15,750 nt of DNA, taken from positions 1 to 15,750 of the forward strand of contig JAEZZN010000141.1 in assembly GCA_023418535.1 (NCBI GenBank), in the 5' to 3' direction. The notes under the pieces are model-generated. The model saw nothing but the letters and a program-made list of their open reading frames with translations, did no database searches and was not told where the DNA came from. This document shows, piece by piece, positions 1 through 6,849 of the stretch. Both the position numbers and the translations under genes were made by a program. The stretch's first letter is position 1, and each line of letters begins with the position of its first letter. The DNA comes from Bacillota bacterium (GTDB lineage Bacteria; Bacillota_A; Clostridia; Tissierellales; Peptoniphilaceae).

Positions 1-1
1 A

Positions 2-247
2 AACAAAGGCGGAATTGGTAATCTAGCTTTAATCGCTATTGTAATTGCAGTAATCGACTATTTACTAGCTAGATTTTTAGGATTATCAAAAGCTGCTTCT
101 GGTTTAACAGGATTTTTAGTAATGGCATTAGTTTTATACCTATCAGGTATGGTATTAGATAAATTTAGTGTATCTATACTAGGTGCATTAATTGGTGGTT
201 TAGTTTACGGTATAGTGGATTCAATTATACCTGGAGATAAACTATAA
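2..247 (+). CDS. Small integral membrane protein, C-terminal part (holin-like/YvlD-type?)
   Basis: This open frame enters from the left edge and ends at TAA 245-247, so only the last 81 residues are visible and the start is outside the window. Nearly all of it is hydrophobic. About three membrane segments can be read, around residues 8-26, 33-52 and 58-75, separated by short turns, and it ends in the polar tail PGDKL. The pattern of a short Lys/Asp-containing turn followed by a Gly-rich helix (SILGALIGGLVYGIVDSII) recalls the small four-helix 'phage holin family'/YvlD membrane proteins (PF04020-like) found on many Firmicute chromosomes. That match is by eye and weak. Nothing nearby suggests a prophage, so I would not read it as a lysis gene. 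A terminator follows 24 bases after the stop. Confidence 0.6.
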   Translation, partial: NKGGIGNLALIAIVIAVIDYLLARFLGLSKAASGLTGFLVMALVLYLSGMVLDKFSVSILGALIGGLVYGIVDSIIPGDKL

Positions 248-270
248 AATTATAATTCACAAAATATATT

Positions 271-308
271 ATCGGAGATGTTGATTTTATCATCATCTCC
301 GATTTTTT
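271..308 (+). terminator. Rho-independent terminator, probably bidirectional
   Basis: ATCGGAGATG (271-280) pairs perfectly with CATCTCCGAT (294-303). The loop can pair further (TGAT with ATCA), and the right arm runs into TTTTTT (303-308). It closes the + strand membrane-protein gene. It also lies 30 bases beyond the stop of the convergent acetyltransferase gene, where the minus-strand transcript meets a T-rich but less pure tract, so it may serve both. Confidence 0.85.
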
Positions 309-337
309 ATGAAAATTATATTATAAGTTTAAATAGA

Positions 338-898
338 TTATTTTTTAGATAAATATACTTCTCGTAATATACTATATACTTTTATATCAATTAAGGATCC
401 ACTGTGATTTTTATGAGCTTGTCTTAAGCAACCTTCATAAGTCAAGCCAGACTTCAACATGACCTTACCTGAGTTTGGATTTTCTACATCGTGCCTTGCC
501 CATATCCTATTTACTTCAACTTCTTCAAATAAATATTTTATAACTTCTTCAAAGGCTTCATGGACATATCCATTCCCCCAATAATTATAACCAATCACAT
601 AGCCAATTTCGATAGATTCGATATCTTCATCAATATTAACTACAGAAATAGTCCCTATTATTTCACCATCTTTCAAACAAATAGCCCATTGGTAAAAATC
701 ATCATTTTTGTAGCCATCTATCCATTCAGATAATATTTTTTCTGTCACTTCAATATTTTCATGCTTTGGCCAAGATACATACTTACATACCCTATCATCA
801 GATGTCCAATTTTTGTAGCTAGGTTTGATATCGTCTTTTGTGAATTTTCTTAAGATTAATCTTTTAGTTTCTAGTGTTTTGGTACCTTTATGTTTCAT
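338..898 (-). CDS. GNAT family N-acetyltransferase (RimJ/RimL type)
   Basis: This 186-residue protein matches the RimJ/RimL-like branch of the GNAT superfamily (Acetyltransf_3 type), which transfers acetyl from acetyl-CoA to an amino group. The N-terminal ETKRLILRKFTKDD is the classic opening of the family. The central IGYVIGYNYWGNGY carries the acetyl-CoA pyrophosphate loop in the form xxWGNGY, and the late N-x-N-S-GKVMLKSG segment is the usual final strand/helix signature. The length is typical and there is no signal peptide, so it acts in the cytoplasm. AGGAAAGAG lies about 8 bases before the ATG. The gene starts 35 bases after the stop of the glycosylase-like gene, so the two probably share a transcript. 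The substrate (ribosomal protein N-terminus, antibiotic or small molecule) cannot be told from sequence. Confidence 0.9.
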   Translation of the reverse strand: MKHKGTKTLETKRLILRKFTKDDIKPSYKNWTSDDRVCKYVSWPKHENIEVTEKILSEWIDGYKNDDFYQWAICLKDGEIIGTISVVNIDEDIESIEIGYVIGYNYWGNGYVHEAFEEVIKYLFEEVEVNRIWARHDVENPNSGKVMLKSGLTYEGCLRQAHKNHSGSLIDIKVYSILREVYLSKK

Positions 899-933
899 AA
901 TAGTCTCTTTCCTTTTTAATTTATTTTATATTT

Positions 934-1506
934 CTAAAGTATACTTTTAATTATTTTCTTTAATTCTGGTAAAGTTTCTTCTTTGAAGAATGCATTTTTA
1001 GCCATCCATCTATTATTTAAAGGGCTTGGATGAACTATAGGAAAATATTCTGGTAAATAATCCTTAAAGTTTTTTACTGTTTCTGTAAGACTTTTCTTAA
1101 ACTTATCTTTTAGATAAAACTTCTGTGCATAGGCACCTATTAATATAGTTAATTTAATATTGTTATGCTTTTCTAGTAGAATAGGATGATATTCCTTAGC
1201 TATAAATTTTCTAGGGGCCTTGTCTCCACTCTTTGTCTTCCCTGGAAAATAAAAGTCCATGGGTATTATTGAAAAGTCTTTACTATGTAGGATATTCATA
1301 TTTATACCAAGCCAATCAACTAGGTTTTCTCCACTTTTATCGTTAAATAAAATCCCGTTTTCTTCGACTTTTTTACCTGGTGCCTGACCAATTATTAAAA
1401 TCTTAGAGTCTTTATTAAACTGAAAAATTGGACCTATGCCCTTGTCTGTATACTCCTTATTTCTAGGATCATTTTTCAATTTTTCAACTATATCTTCTAC
1501 TTGCAT
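934..1506 (-). CDS. Uracil-DNA glycosylase superfamily protein (cysteine-free)
   Basis: This 190-residue cytoplasmic protein has the two diagnostic motifs of the uracil-DNA glycosylase fold. Motif A, IIGQAPG, sits around residues 38-44 after a short beta strand, and motif B, HPSPLNNRW, around residues 159-167. Enzymes of this fold excise uracil or other damaged bases to begin base excision repair. The family 4 enzymes (GEAPG motif) it most resembles in motif A carry four cysteines for an iron-sulfur cluster. This protein has no cysteine at all, so it belongs to a cluster-free branch, and its activity is not assured. The Gln in motif A where family 4 has Glu is also notable. GGGG lies 5-8 bases before the ATG. 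It is probably the first gene of a two-gene unit with the acetyltransferase. Confidence 0.82.
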   Translation of the reverse strand: MQVEDIVEKLKNDPRNKEYTDKGIGPIFQFNKDSKILIIGQAPGKKVEENGILFNDKSGENLVDWLGINMNILHSKDFSIIPMDFYFPGKTKSGDKAPRKFIAKEYHPILLEKHNNIKLTILIGAYAQKFYLKDKFKKSLTETVKNFKDYLPEYFPIVHPSPLNNRWMAKNAFFKEETLPELKKIIKSIL

Positions 1507-1565
1507 GAAGCCCCATTATTGATTATTATAAAATCTGTATTTTTAATAGAAAATTTATAAAAACT

Positions 1566-1594
1566 ATTTTATCATTTAACTTAAATATTGTAAA
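1566..1594 (-). promoter_or_regulatory. Probable promoter of the glycosylase-acetyltransferase unit
   Basis: On the minus strand TTTACA (1589-1594) is separated by 17 bases from TAAAAT (1566-1571), a good sigma-A-type pair. This would give a leader of about 50 nt to the ATG at 1506. A second TATAAT (1525-1530) lies closer but has no convincing -35. The region is very AT-rich, so chance matches are easy. Confidence 0.5.
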
Positions 1595-1627
1595 TATATT
1601 ACTAACTAAATTTCTAAATAGAAGATA

Positions 1628-1825
1628 TTGCCGCTTGTATATAGCGTGATAGAGTTAATTGATAAAATACTATTCGTACAGATATTTATACCAAAACATG
1701 AATACCTAGTCGTTATCTTTTGTGAACCTGTAATATGGATTTTTATGACCCTACACTTGTTATATAGTTTTTATACAAATGAATATATAAGCAAATCCAG
1801 ACTTGATAATGAAAAAATAGGATGA
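1628..1825 (+). CDS. Doubtful 65-codon frame, possibly the remnant of a membrane protein
   Basis: This frame begins at a TTG just after an in-frame TAG (1619-1621) and has no clear SD (only GAAG). It ends in TGA 1823-1825, inside the left arm of a strong terminator. The product is hydrophobic with one or two membrane segments, around residues 5-20 and 27-48, and a polar tail. The segment CEPVIWIFMTLHLLYSFY resembles the final helix of polytopic transporters such as MATE family exporters, where an 'EP-x-x-W' turn is common. It could be the surviving 3' end of a lost transporter gene whose terminator remains. No similar coding sequence is visible in the AT-rich stretch upstream in any + frame. 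It may equally be a real small protein or chance. Confidence that it is an expressed gene is low. Confidence 0.3.
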   Translation: MPLVYSVIELIDKILFVQIFIPKHEYLVVIFCEPVIWIFMTLHLLYSFYTNEYISKSRLDNEKIG

Positions 1826-1841
1826 TAATCATCCTATTTTT
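1813..1841 (-). terminator. Strong bidirectional terminator at the end of the scr operon
   Basis: AAAAATAGGATG (1813-1824) pairs with CATCCTATTTTT (1830-1841), a perfect 12-bp stem around a five-base loop. Both flanks are A/T tracts, so it can act on either strand. It lies 20 bases beyond the scrK stop and is the expected end of the scrABK transcript. The stop of the small + strand frame lies within it. Confidence 0.88.
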
Positions 1842-1861
1842 CTTTTGATATTATTAATATA

Positions 1862-2803
1862 TTATAAATCTTCAACATATGGATATGAAGCCATTGCCCC
1901 ATTTTTTGTTACAGAATAAGCTGCAACCCTGTTTGCAAAATCTAGCATATCTTTTACATTTTCTGAAGAATATTTGTTTATAGATTTTTTGCTTTTATCT
2001 ATAAAATTCAATATTCCCCCTACAAAAGCATCTCCAGCTCCAGTAGTATCGATAGCTTCTACTTTTGGAATACTACGTTCCACCTTAAAATCATCAAATT
2101 CTGCATAAGAACCTTTAGGTCCACGGGTGATAATTATATTTGCATCGGTAATGTTTTTAATAAATTCAATAGCCTTTTCTTCGTCAGAATGACCTGTTAT
2201 AAATTCTAACTCATCATCTGAAATTTTAATTATTTGAGCATATTTTACGAATTCTAAAACTATTTCTTTTAATTCGTCAAGGTCATCCCACAAGTTAAAT
2301 CTGAGATTTGGATCAAATAAAACAGTAGCACCAACTTCATTAGCCTTTTCTAAAAATCTTTTTGTTGCATATTTTACAGGAGCTTCAATAAGATCTACAG
2401 AACAGAATGATATAAGGTCACCTTTTTCAAGGTCTATAGCTTCTACATGTTCTTCTTCAAGTAGCATGTCCGCACCCGGATTTCTATAGAAAGAGAACTC
2501 TCTTTGTCCATTGTCCATAAGAGATACAAATGCTAAAGAAGTATTAGCCTGATCAGTTTGATATATATATTCACTTTTAACCCCGTATGCTTTTACCGTA
2601 TCTATTAAAAAATCTCCAAAAGCATCTTTGCCAACCATACCTACATAATAAGCTTCAGAACCTAATTTACTTGCAGCAACTGCCACATTTGCAGGCGCAC
2701 CTCCAGCCATTTTGGTAAATGAATCTACATCTTTCAGGCCACAATTTATTTTATTTGGTATGAAGTCTATTAACATTTCTCCAATTGTATATATTTTAGT
2801 CAT
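1862..2803 (-). CDS. scrK: Fructokinase, PfkB family
   Basis: This 313-residue sugar kinase of the PfkB/ribokinase family is assigned as fructokinase from its place in the sucrose operon: fructose + ATP gives fructose-6-phosphate. The N-terminal GEMLIDFIP has the substrate-binding Asp at position 13, GGAPANVAVA (residues 34-43) is the first family signature, and DTTGAGDAF (252-260) is the second, with the anion hole and catalytic Asp258. Length is normal and the protein is cytoplasmic. Streptococcal and lactococcal sucrose loci usually carry an unrelated ROK-family fructokinase, so this locus uses the PfkB type. The SD AGGAGG (2808-2813) overlaps the scrB stop, so translation is probably coupled to scrB. 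It is the last gene of the operon. Confidence 0.92.
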   Translation of the reverse strand: MTKIYTIGEMLIDFIPNKINCGLKDVDSFTKMAGGAPANVAVAASKLGSEAYYVGMVGKDAFGDFLIDTVKAYGVKSEYIYQTDQANTSLAFVSLMDNGQREFSFYRNPGADMLLEEEHVEAIDLEKGDLISFCSVDLIEAPVKYATKRFLEKANEVGATVLFDPNLRFNLWDDLDELKEIVLEFVKYAQIIKISDDELEFITGHSDEEKAIEFIKNITDANIIITRGPKGSYAEFDDFKVERSIPKVEAIDTTGAGDAFVGGILNFIDKSKKSINKYSSENVKDMLDFANRVAAYSVTKNGAMASYPYVEDL

Positions 2804-2811
2804 TTCGCCTC

Positions 2812-4260
2812 CTATAATACAAAACTTTCATCAATACAATCATCTAAATACCAAGTTTTAACTTTTATCACATTACTAGAATTTATAGATATATTAGTTG
2901 AATTATGTTTATTAAAATACCTAGATGTTAAAGCATATTCCCCTTCATTTATAAATATCTCTATAGAGGAAGTATCTATAAAAATATTTAATTTACTTAT
3001 ATCGATATTTGTAATATATCTTTTTTCAAATTCTTCATATATATCTTCAGATGAAAAGCTTTTTCGAATAAAGCTAAATTCATTATTTTCATATTTTATT
3101 TCCATTAAAGTATTTTTATCGCCTAAGAAAGTTAAGATAAACTTATCTTGGATTTCTTTAATTTCCATTTCTACTGAACTAACAATTTCAAGTCTTGTAT
3201 TTTCACACTCATATGTTTTTTCATTTTTTCGCAATTTTTTATAGGCTTCAACAGGATATTGATATATCTTATTATTCTTTAACTTTAATTCTCTGACCAT
3301 TGTAAGTGAACCAGACCATTTGTCAATTTCTGTTGGATAATTTGTGTCAGGAAGACCCATCCAAGCAACTAAATATTCTCTGTCAAATGGATGATTTGCT
3401 GTTTGTGAAGCATAAAAGTCAAAACCTCTATCCAATTCTATAAAATCAGATTCTGGTACAAATTCTAAATTTTCTAAGTCTATTTTTCCAACTATATAAC
3501 CATTTTGATAGATATTGTTGAAATATTCTCCCTTTGTTTCAAGTCCTTGAGGCGAAAATAGTAAAATATCTTTACCATCTATGCTTATCAAATCTGGACA
3601 CTCCCACATATATCCAAAATCTTCAAAACCTTTTACATTCAATTTCCCCTTGAATGTAAAATCTTTGTCCGGATTGCTTGACTCATATACTAGAATACAA
3701 CCAATTCCATCTTTTGTTTGAGCCCCAATTATAAAATAGTATTTATCGAGAATTTCATCATATATTATCTTTGGGTCTCTTTGATGTTCTGTATAGTCTG
3801 GATTGGTATCAATTAAAACTTTTTTTTCAGAATATTTTTCTCCATCATATTTCAGAAGCATTTGCTTAGGATGTCTGGTATATTCTTCATCCCTGTTATT
3901 TCCTGTGTAGTAGATAAATAACTCATCTCCAATTTGCAAGGCAGATCCACTATAGGCTCCATGATTGTCTTCGTAGGTATCGGGATATATTCCTATCCCT
4001 CTATTTTCAAAGTGAACCAAGTCATCACTCACTGTGTGATACCAGGCCTTTGTTCCATGTATGGCATCAAATGGAAACCATTGGTAAAATAGATGCCATT
4101 TCCCATTGTAATAACTAAAACCATTTGGATCATTTAATAGGCCAGTCAAAGGTTGTATATGAAACTTTTGTCTATATTTAGTTTTATTTATTTCTTTATT
4201 TAATAAGTTAAGCTCTTCAAAATCTGAAGAGCTAACTTTTCTAAATTTATTTTCTTTCAT
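2812..4260 (-). CDS. scrB: Sucrose-6-phosphate hydrolase (GH32)
   Basis: This 482-residue cytoplasmic glycoside hydrolase family 32 enzyme cleaves sucrose-6-phosphate, delivered by ScrA, into glucose-6-phosphate and fructose. All three catalytic landmarks are intact: the nucleophile Asp44 in LLNDPNG, the RDP motif at 161-163 that stabilises the transition state, and the acid/base Glu220 in MWECPD. Residues about 30-330 form the five-bladed propeller, and the rest form the C-terminal beta-sandwich typical of the family. No signal peptide is present, which fits a phosphorylated intracellular substrate rather than a secreted invertase or levanase. The ATG overlaps the scrA stop by one base (TAATG) and its own SD is weak, so translation probably depends on ribosomes finishing scrA. 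Standard length; nothing is missing. Confidence 0.95.
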   Translation of the reverse strand: MKENKFRKVSSSDFEELNLLNKEINKTKYRQKFHIQPLTGLLNDPNGFSYYNGKWHLFYQWFPFDAIHGTKAWYHTVSDDLVHFENRGIGIYPDTYEDNHGAYSGSALQIGDELFIYYTGNNRDEEYTRHPKQMLLKYDGEKYSEKKVLIDTNPDYTEHQRDPKIIYDEILDKYYFIIGAQTKDGIGCILVYESSNPDKDFTFKGKLNVKGFEDFGYMWECPDLISIDGKDILLFSPQGLETKGEYFNNIYQNGYIVGKIDLENLEFVPESDFIELDRGFDFYASQTANHPFDREYLVAWMGLPDTNYPTEIDKWSGSLTMVRELKLKNNKIYQYPVEAYKKLRKNEKTYECENTRLEIVSSVEMEIKEIQDKFILTFLGDKNTLMEIKYENNEFSFIRKSFSSEDIYEEFEKRYITNIDISKLNIFIDTSSIEIFINEGEYALTSRYFNKHNSTNISINSSNVIKVKTWYLDDCIDESFVL

Positions 4261-5651
4261 TATTTTTTCTCTAGCATTTTATCATCATATCCAAACATAT
4301 AAGTTAATACAAATGATACTGCAAAACCTATTGCCATCATAATAATGTATTTAACTATATTGTTTAAGTATAATAGCACACCTGGTAAAACAGTAACTGA
4401 CATACCTGTACCTGCAAGTTTAAATATTGATCCTAAGAAACCTGCAGCTGCTCCACCAATCATACCCATTACAAATGGTTTGATAAATCTCAAGTTTACC
4501 CCAAATATAGCTGGTTCTGTAATACCTAAACTAGCTGATAAAGCTGATGGGTAAGCAATTTGTTTTAATTTTGTATCTTTTGTTTTAACACCTACAGCCA
4601 AGCAAGCACCAACTTGTCCTACTGTTGCAGCTGTGATCAAAGCATTAAACACATTTTCTCCAGTATTTGCAAGTAACTGAACTTCTAAGAAGTTGAATAT
4701 GTGATGTATACCTGTAATTACAAGTACTTGTTGGATAGCTCCGATTATTATTCCTGATAAACCATAAGGTAATGCTAATATAAATTGTACTACTTGTAAT
4801 ACTAATTCTTCAAGTGAGTGGAATACTGGTCCGATAGCAAATAAAGCTAAAATACTTGTTACTAGCAAAGTAATAAATGGTGTAGCAAGTAAGTCAATTG
4901 CATCTGGTATTATTTTTCTTAATTTCCTTTCGATTGTAGCCCCTATAATTGCTGATATAAATGCTGGAAGTACTGTACCTTGATAACCAACAACAGGTAT
5001 AAATCCAAACATTATAATAGGACTAGCATTTCCTGCAGCAACTTCATATGCATTTGGTAAGGATGGGTTAACAAGCATAAGTCCTAAAACTATACCAATA
5101 ACTGGCGATCCACCAAATACTTTAAATGTTGACCATGCAACTAAAGCTGGTAAGAATGCAAAAGCAGTATCTGTAAGTATTTGTGTCCAAAGTAAGAAGT
5201 TTTGACTTATATCTTCAGGCACCATTCCAAATATTTGTAATACTTGTGGTTGAGTAAATAAACCTCTAAGTCCCATAAATAGACCTGTTGCAACTAAAAC
5301 AGGAATAATTGGAACAAAGACATCCCCAAATGTTCTTATAGCACGTTTAAATGCATTTGAATCTTTAGAAGATTTTTCTTTCATTTCTTCCTTGCTTGAC
5401 TCAGTTAATTCATATTTTGTAACTTCGTCATATACCTTGTTAACCACTCCTGTACCTAACACTAATTGATATTGACCAGAATTATAGAATGATCCCTTTA
5501 CAGCTTCAATCTTATCCGCCTTATCTTGATCAATTTTATCCTTATCTCTTACCATTATTCTTAATCTAGTAGCACAATGAGCAACAGATTCTATGTTTTC
5601 TTGTCCACCTACAGCATCAATAATTTGACCTGCAACGTTTTTATAATCCAT
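4260..5651 (-). CDS. scrA: Sucrose-specific PTS enzyme IIBC
   Basis: This 463-residue phosphotransferase permease imports sucrose and phosphorylates it to sucrose-6-phosphate. The N-terminal IIB domain (about 1-85) has the phosphorylated Cys26 in CATRLR. After a charged linker (about 85-105), the IIC domain (about 105-460) has around ten hydrophobic segments and the GITEPAIFGVNLRF motif of the glucose/sucrose superfamily. The protein stops after IIC, so there is no IIA domain and a separate IIA-Glc-type protein must feed it phosphate. The same IIBC layout occurs in the classical enteric ScrA. A strong SD (AGGAGG, 5658-5663) precedes the ATG by 6 bases. It is the first gene of scrA-scrB-scrK. 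The sucrose assignment rests on scrB and scrK next door; trehalose IIBC proteins are close relatives. Confidence 0.93.
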   Translation of the reverse strand: MDYKNVAGQIIDAVGGQENIESVAHCATRLRIMVRDKDKIDQDKADKIEAVKGSFYNSGQYQLVLGTGVVNKVYDEVTKYELTESSKEEMKEKSSKDSNAFKRAIRTFGDVFVPIIPVLVATGLFMGLRGLFTQPQVLQIFGMVPEDISQNFLLWTQILTDTAFAFLPALVAWSTFKVFGGSPVIGIVLGLMLVNPSLPNAYEVAAGNASPIIMFGFIPVVGYQGTVLPAFISAIIGATIERKLRKIIPDAIDLLATPFITLLVTSILALFAIGPVFHSLEELVLQVVQFILALPYGLSGIIIGAIQQVLVITGIHHIFNFLEVQLLANTGENVFNALITAATVGQVGACLAVGVKTKDTKLKQIAYPSALSASLGITEPAIFGVNLRFIKPFVMGMIGGAAAGFLGSIFKLAGTGMSVTVLPGVLLYLNNIVKYIIMMAIGFAVSFVLTYMFGYDDKMLEKK

Positions 5652-5709
5652 TCTATTCCTCCTCTTATTTATAGAATATAGATATTACTATGTAAAAATT
5701 TTACTACTT

Positions 5710-5723
5710 CGGAACCGGTTCCG
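5710..5723. promoter_or_regulatory. Probable ScrR operator
   Basis: CGGAACCGGTTCCG is a perfect 14-bp palindrome with CG at its centre, the hallmark of operators bound by LacI-family repressors. It lies between the divergent scrA and scrR genes, just downstream of the expected scrA start point (about +6 to +19). A bound repressor there would block early elongation or promoter clearance rather than only RNA polymerase binding. It does not fit the CcpA cre consensus, so ScrR is the likelier ligand. Confidence 0.85.
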
Positions 5724-5735
5724 TTTCTTGGTAAT

Positions 5736-5764
5736 AGTATATCCCTTATTTTTATAATTGTCAA
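5736..5764 (-). promoter_or_regulatory. scrA promoter
   Basis: On the minus strand a perfect -35 box TTGACA (5759-5764) is followed after exactly 17 bases by the near-perfect -10 box TATACT (5736-5741). Transcription should start near 5729, giving a leader of about 78 nt that contains the ScrR operator. This is the strongest promoter match in the window. Confidence 0.88.
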
Positions 5765-5784
5765 TCATTTAAATTTATTAAATA

Positions 5785-5793
5785 TGATATAAT
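5785..5793 (+). promoter_or_regulatory. scrR promoter (extended -10)
   Basis: TGATATAAT (5785-5793) is a consensus extended -10 element. There is no good -35 at the right distance (TCATTT at 17 bases), as is usual for extended -10 promoters. The start point would be near 5800, leaving a short leader with the SD AGGAAGG (5804-5810), 7 bases before the scrR ATG. The ScrR operator lies well upstream, so repression of scrR itself would have to be indirect or weak. Confidence 0.7.
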
Positions 5794-5817
5794 CTAAAAT
5801 TATAGGAAGGTAAAATT

Positions 5818-6789
5818 ATGGTAACTATTAAAGACATCGCAGAACTAGCTAATGTATCTAAAAGTACCGTTTCGAGATATTTGAATAATGGATCGGTTAG
5901 CAAAAAAACTTCTGAAAAATTAGAAAAAATAATAGAAGAATTAGATTATAAACCGAATTCCTTTGCTCAGAGCTTAAAGGCAAGTAAAACAAATATAATT
6001 GGTACAATCATTCCAAACTTTATTGGTTTTTCTAAAAATATCACTTTGACATCCATAGATTCTGAACTAAAGAAAAATGGAATGACTGCGTTTATTGCAA
6101 ATTCTGGGGACGATATTGATACAGAGATTGATATTATTAATAATATGGTGAAACAAAAAGTTGACGGCATTCTTTTGTTTGGTTCTGAAATTACAAAAAG
6201 GCATATAAAAATTTTTGAAAATATTGATATACCTATTGTGATTATCGGTCAAAAAGTTGACCAAGCTTATTCTGTATTTCACAATGACTACAAGGCTGGT
6301 AAGATTACCGGACAACACATAAAGGATTTGGGACATAAAAAGATAACTTACTTTGGTGTTGGTGATTATGATAAAAGTATTTACCAAAGATATCTAGGGA
6401 TGAAAGAAATTTTAGATGACGAGAGCGAAGTTATCTATCATGAGTTGAATTTTAATGTTGAAGATTCTTATGTAGAATTATTGAACACTTACGAGAAAGA
6501 CAAATCCACCTATTATGTTTGTGCAACTGACAATATGGCCTATGGGATTATCCAAGGATTTAGAAAGCTTGGACTTTCAGTACCAGAAGATGTGTCCGTA
6601 TCAGGTTTTGGTAATTATGATATAAATAATATAATGAGTCCCCTACTCACCACTGTAAACTTTGATTATGCAAAAATTGGTGAAATTGCCGTGGAAAAAT
6701 TATTAAAACTTGTAAATAGCGAAGAGACAGAAATAGCTACTATGTTAGATTGCAATCTGATAAAAAGAGAATCTACTAGGGCCTTGTAA
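5818..6789 (+). CDS. scrR: LacI-family repressor of the sucrose operon
   Basis: This 323-residue transcription factor has the full LacI/GalR architecture. The N-terminal helix-turn-helix (about residues 3-24, TIKDIAELANVSKSTVSRYL) is followed by the hinge (about 46-60, KPNSFAQSLKASKT). The Leu of the hinge is the residue that intercalates at the central CG of the operator in this family. The rest is a periplasmic-binding-protein-like effector and dimer domain starting at NIIGTIIPNF and ending in KRESTRAL. Length is normal. It is transcribed divergently from scrABK with a CG-centred palindrome between them, so it is very probably the local repressor, released by sucrose, sucrose-6-phosphate or fructose. 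The effector cannot be read from sequence. A strong bidirectional terminator follows. Confidence 0.92.
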   Translation: MVTIKDIAELANVSKSTVSRYLNNGSVSKKTSEKLEKIIEELDYKPNSFAQSLKASKTNIIGTIIPNFIGFSKNITLTSIDSELKKNGMTAFIANSGDDIDTEIDIINNMVKQKVDGILLFGSEITKRHIKIFENIDIPIVIIGQKVDQAYSVFHNDYKAGKITGQHIKDLGHKKITYFGVGDYDKSIYQRYLGMKEILDDESEVIYHELNFNVEDSYVELLNTYEKDKSTYYVCATDNMAYGIIQGFRKLGLSVPEDVSVSGFGNYDINNIMSPLLTTVNFDYAKIGEIAVEKLLKLVNSEETEIATMLDCNLIKRESTRAL

Positions 6790-6806
6790 TATCGTATATA
6801 TAACAA

Positions 6807-6840
6807 AAATGGCACACTATTTTATGGTAGTGTGTCATTT
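6807..6840 (+). terminator. Bidirectional terminator between convergent scrR and the SIMPL gene
   Basis: AAATGGCACACTA (6807-6819) pairs with TAGTGTGTCATTT (6828-6840) over 13 bp with one G-U pair and an 8-base loop. T-rich sequence follows on the + strand (TTTAATATTTTTTT) and an A tract precedes it, giving Ts on the minus strand. It lies 17 bases after scrR and 9 bases beyond the stop of the convergent SIMPL gene, so it should end both transcripts. Confidence 0.85.
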
Positions 6841-6849
6841 AATATTTTT

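Noticed and set aside
2..247. Holin-like membrane protein considered as a prophage marker
   Set aside because: Only the C-terminus is visible, and no endolysin, integrase, attachment site or phage structural gene lies nearby; chromosomal holin-like proteins are common.
4345..4554. Open frame of 69 codons on the + strand inside scrA
   Set aside because: It lies entirely antisense to a conserved PTS IIC domain and has no SD or family features; it is a shadow of scrA codon use.
5710..5723. Palindrome considered as a CcpA cre site
   Set aside because: It does not fit the TGNAANCGNNNNCA pattern; the symmetry, central CG and position beside scrR fit a ScrR operator better.
5967..6387. Two overlapping minus-strand open frames inside scrR
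   Set aside because: Both are antisense to a complete LacI-family gene, low in complexity, and lack start signals.
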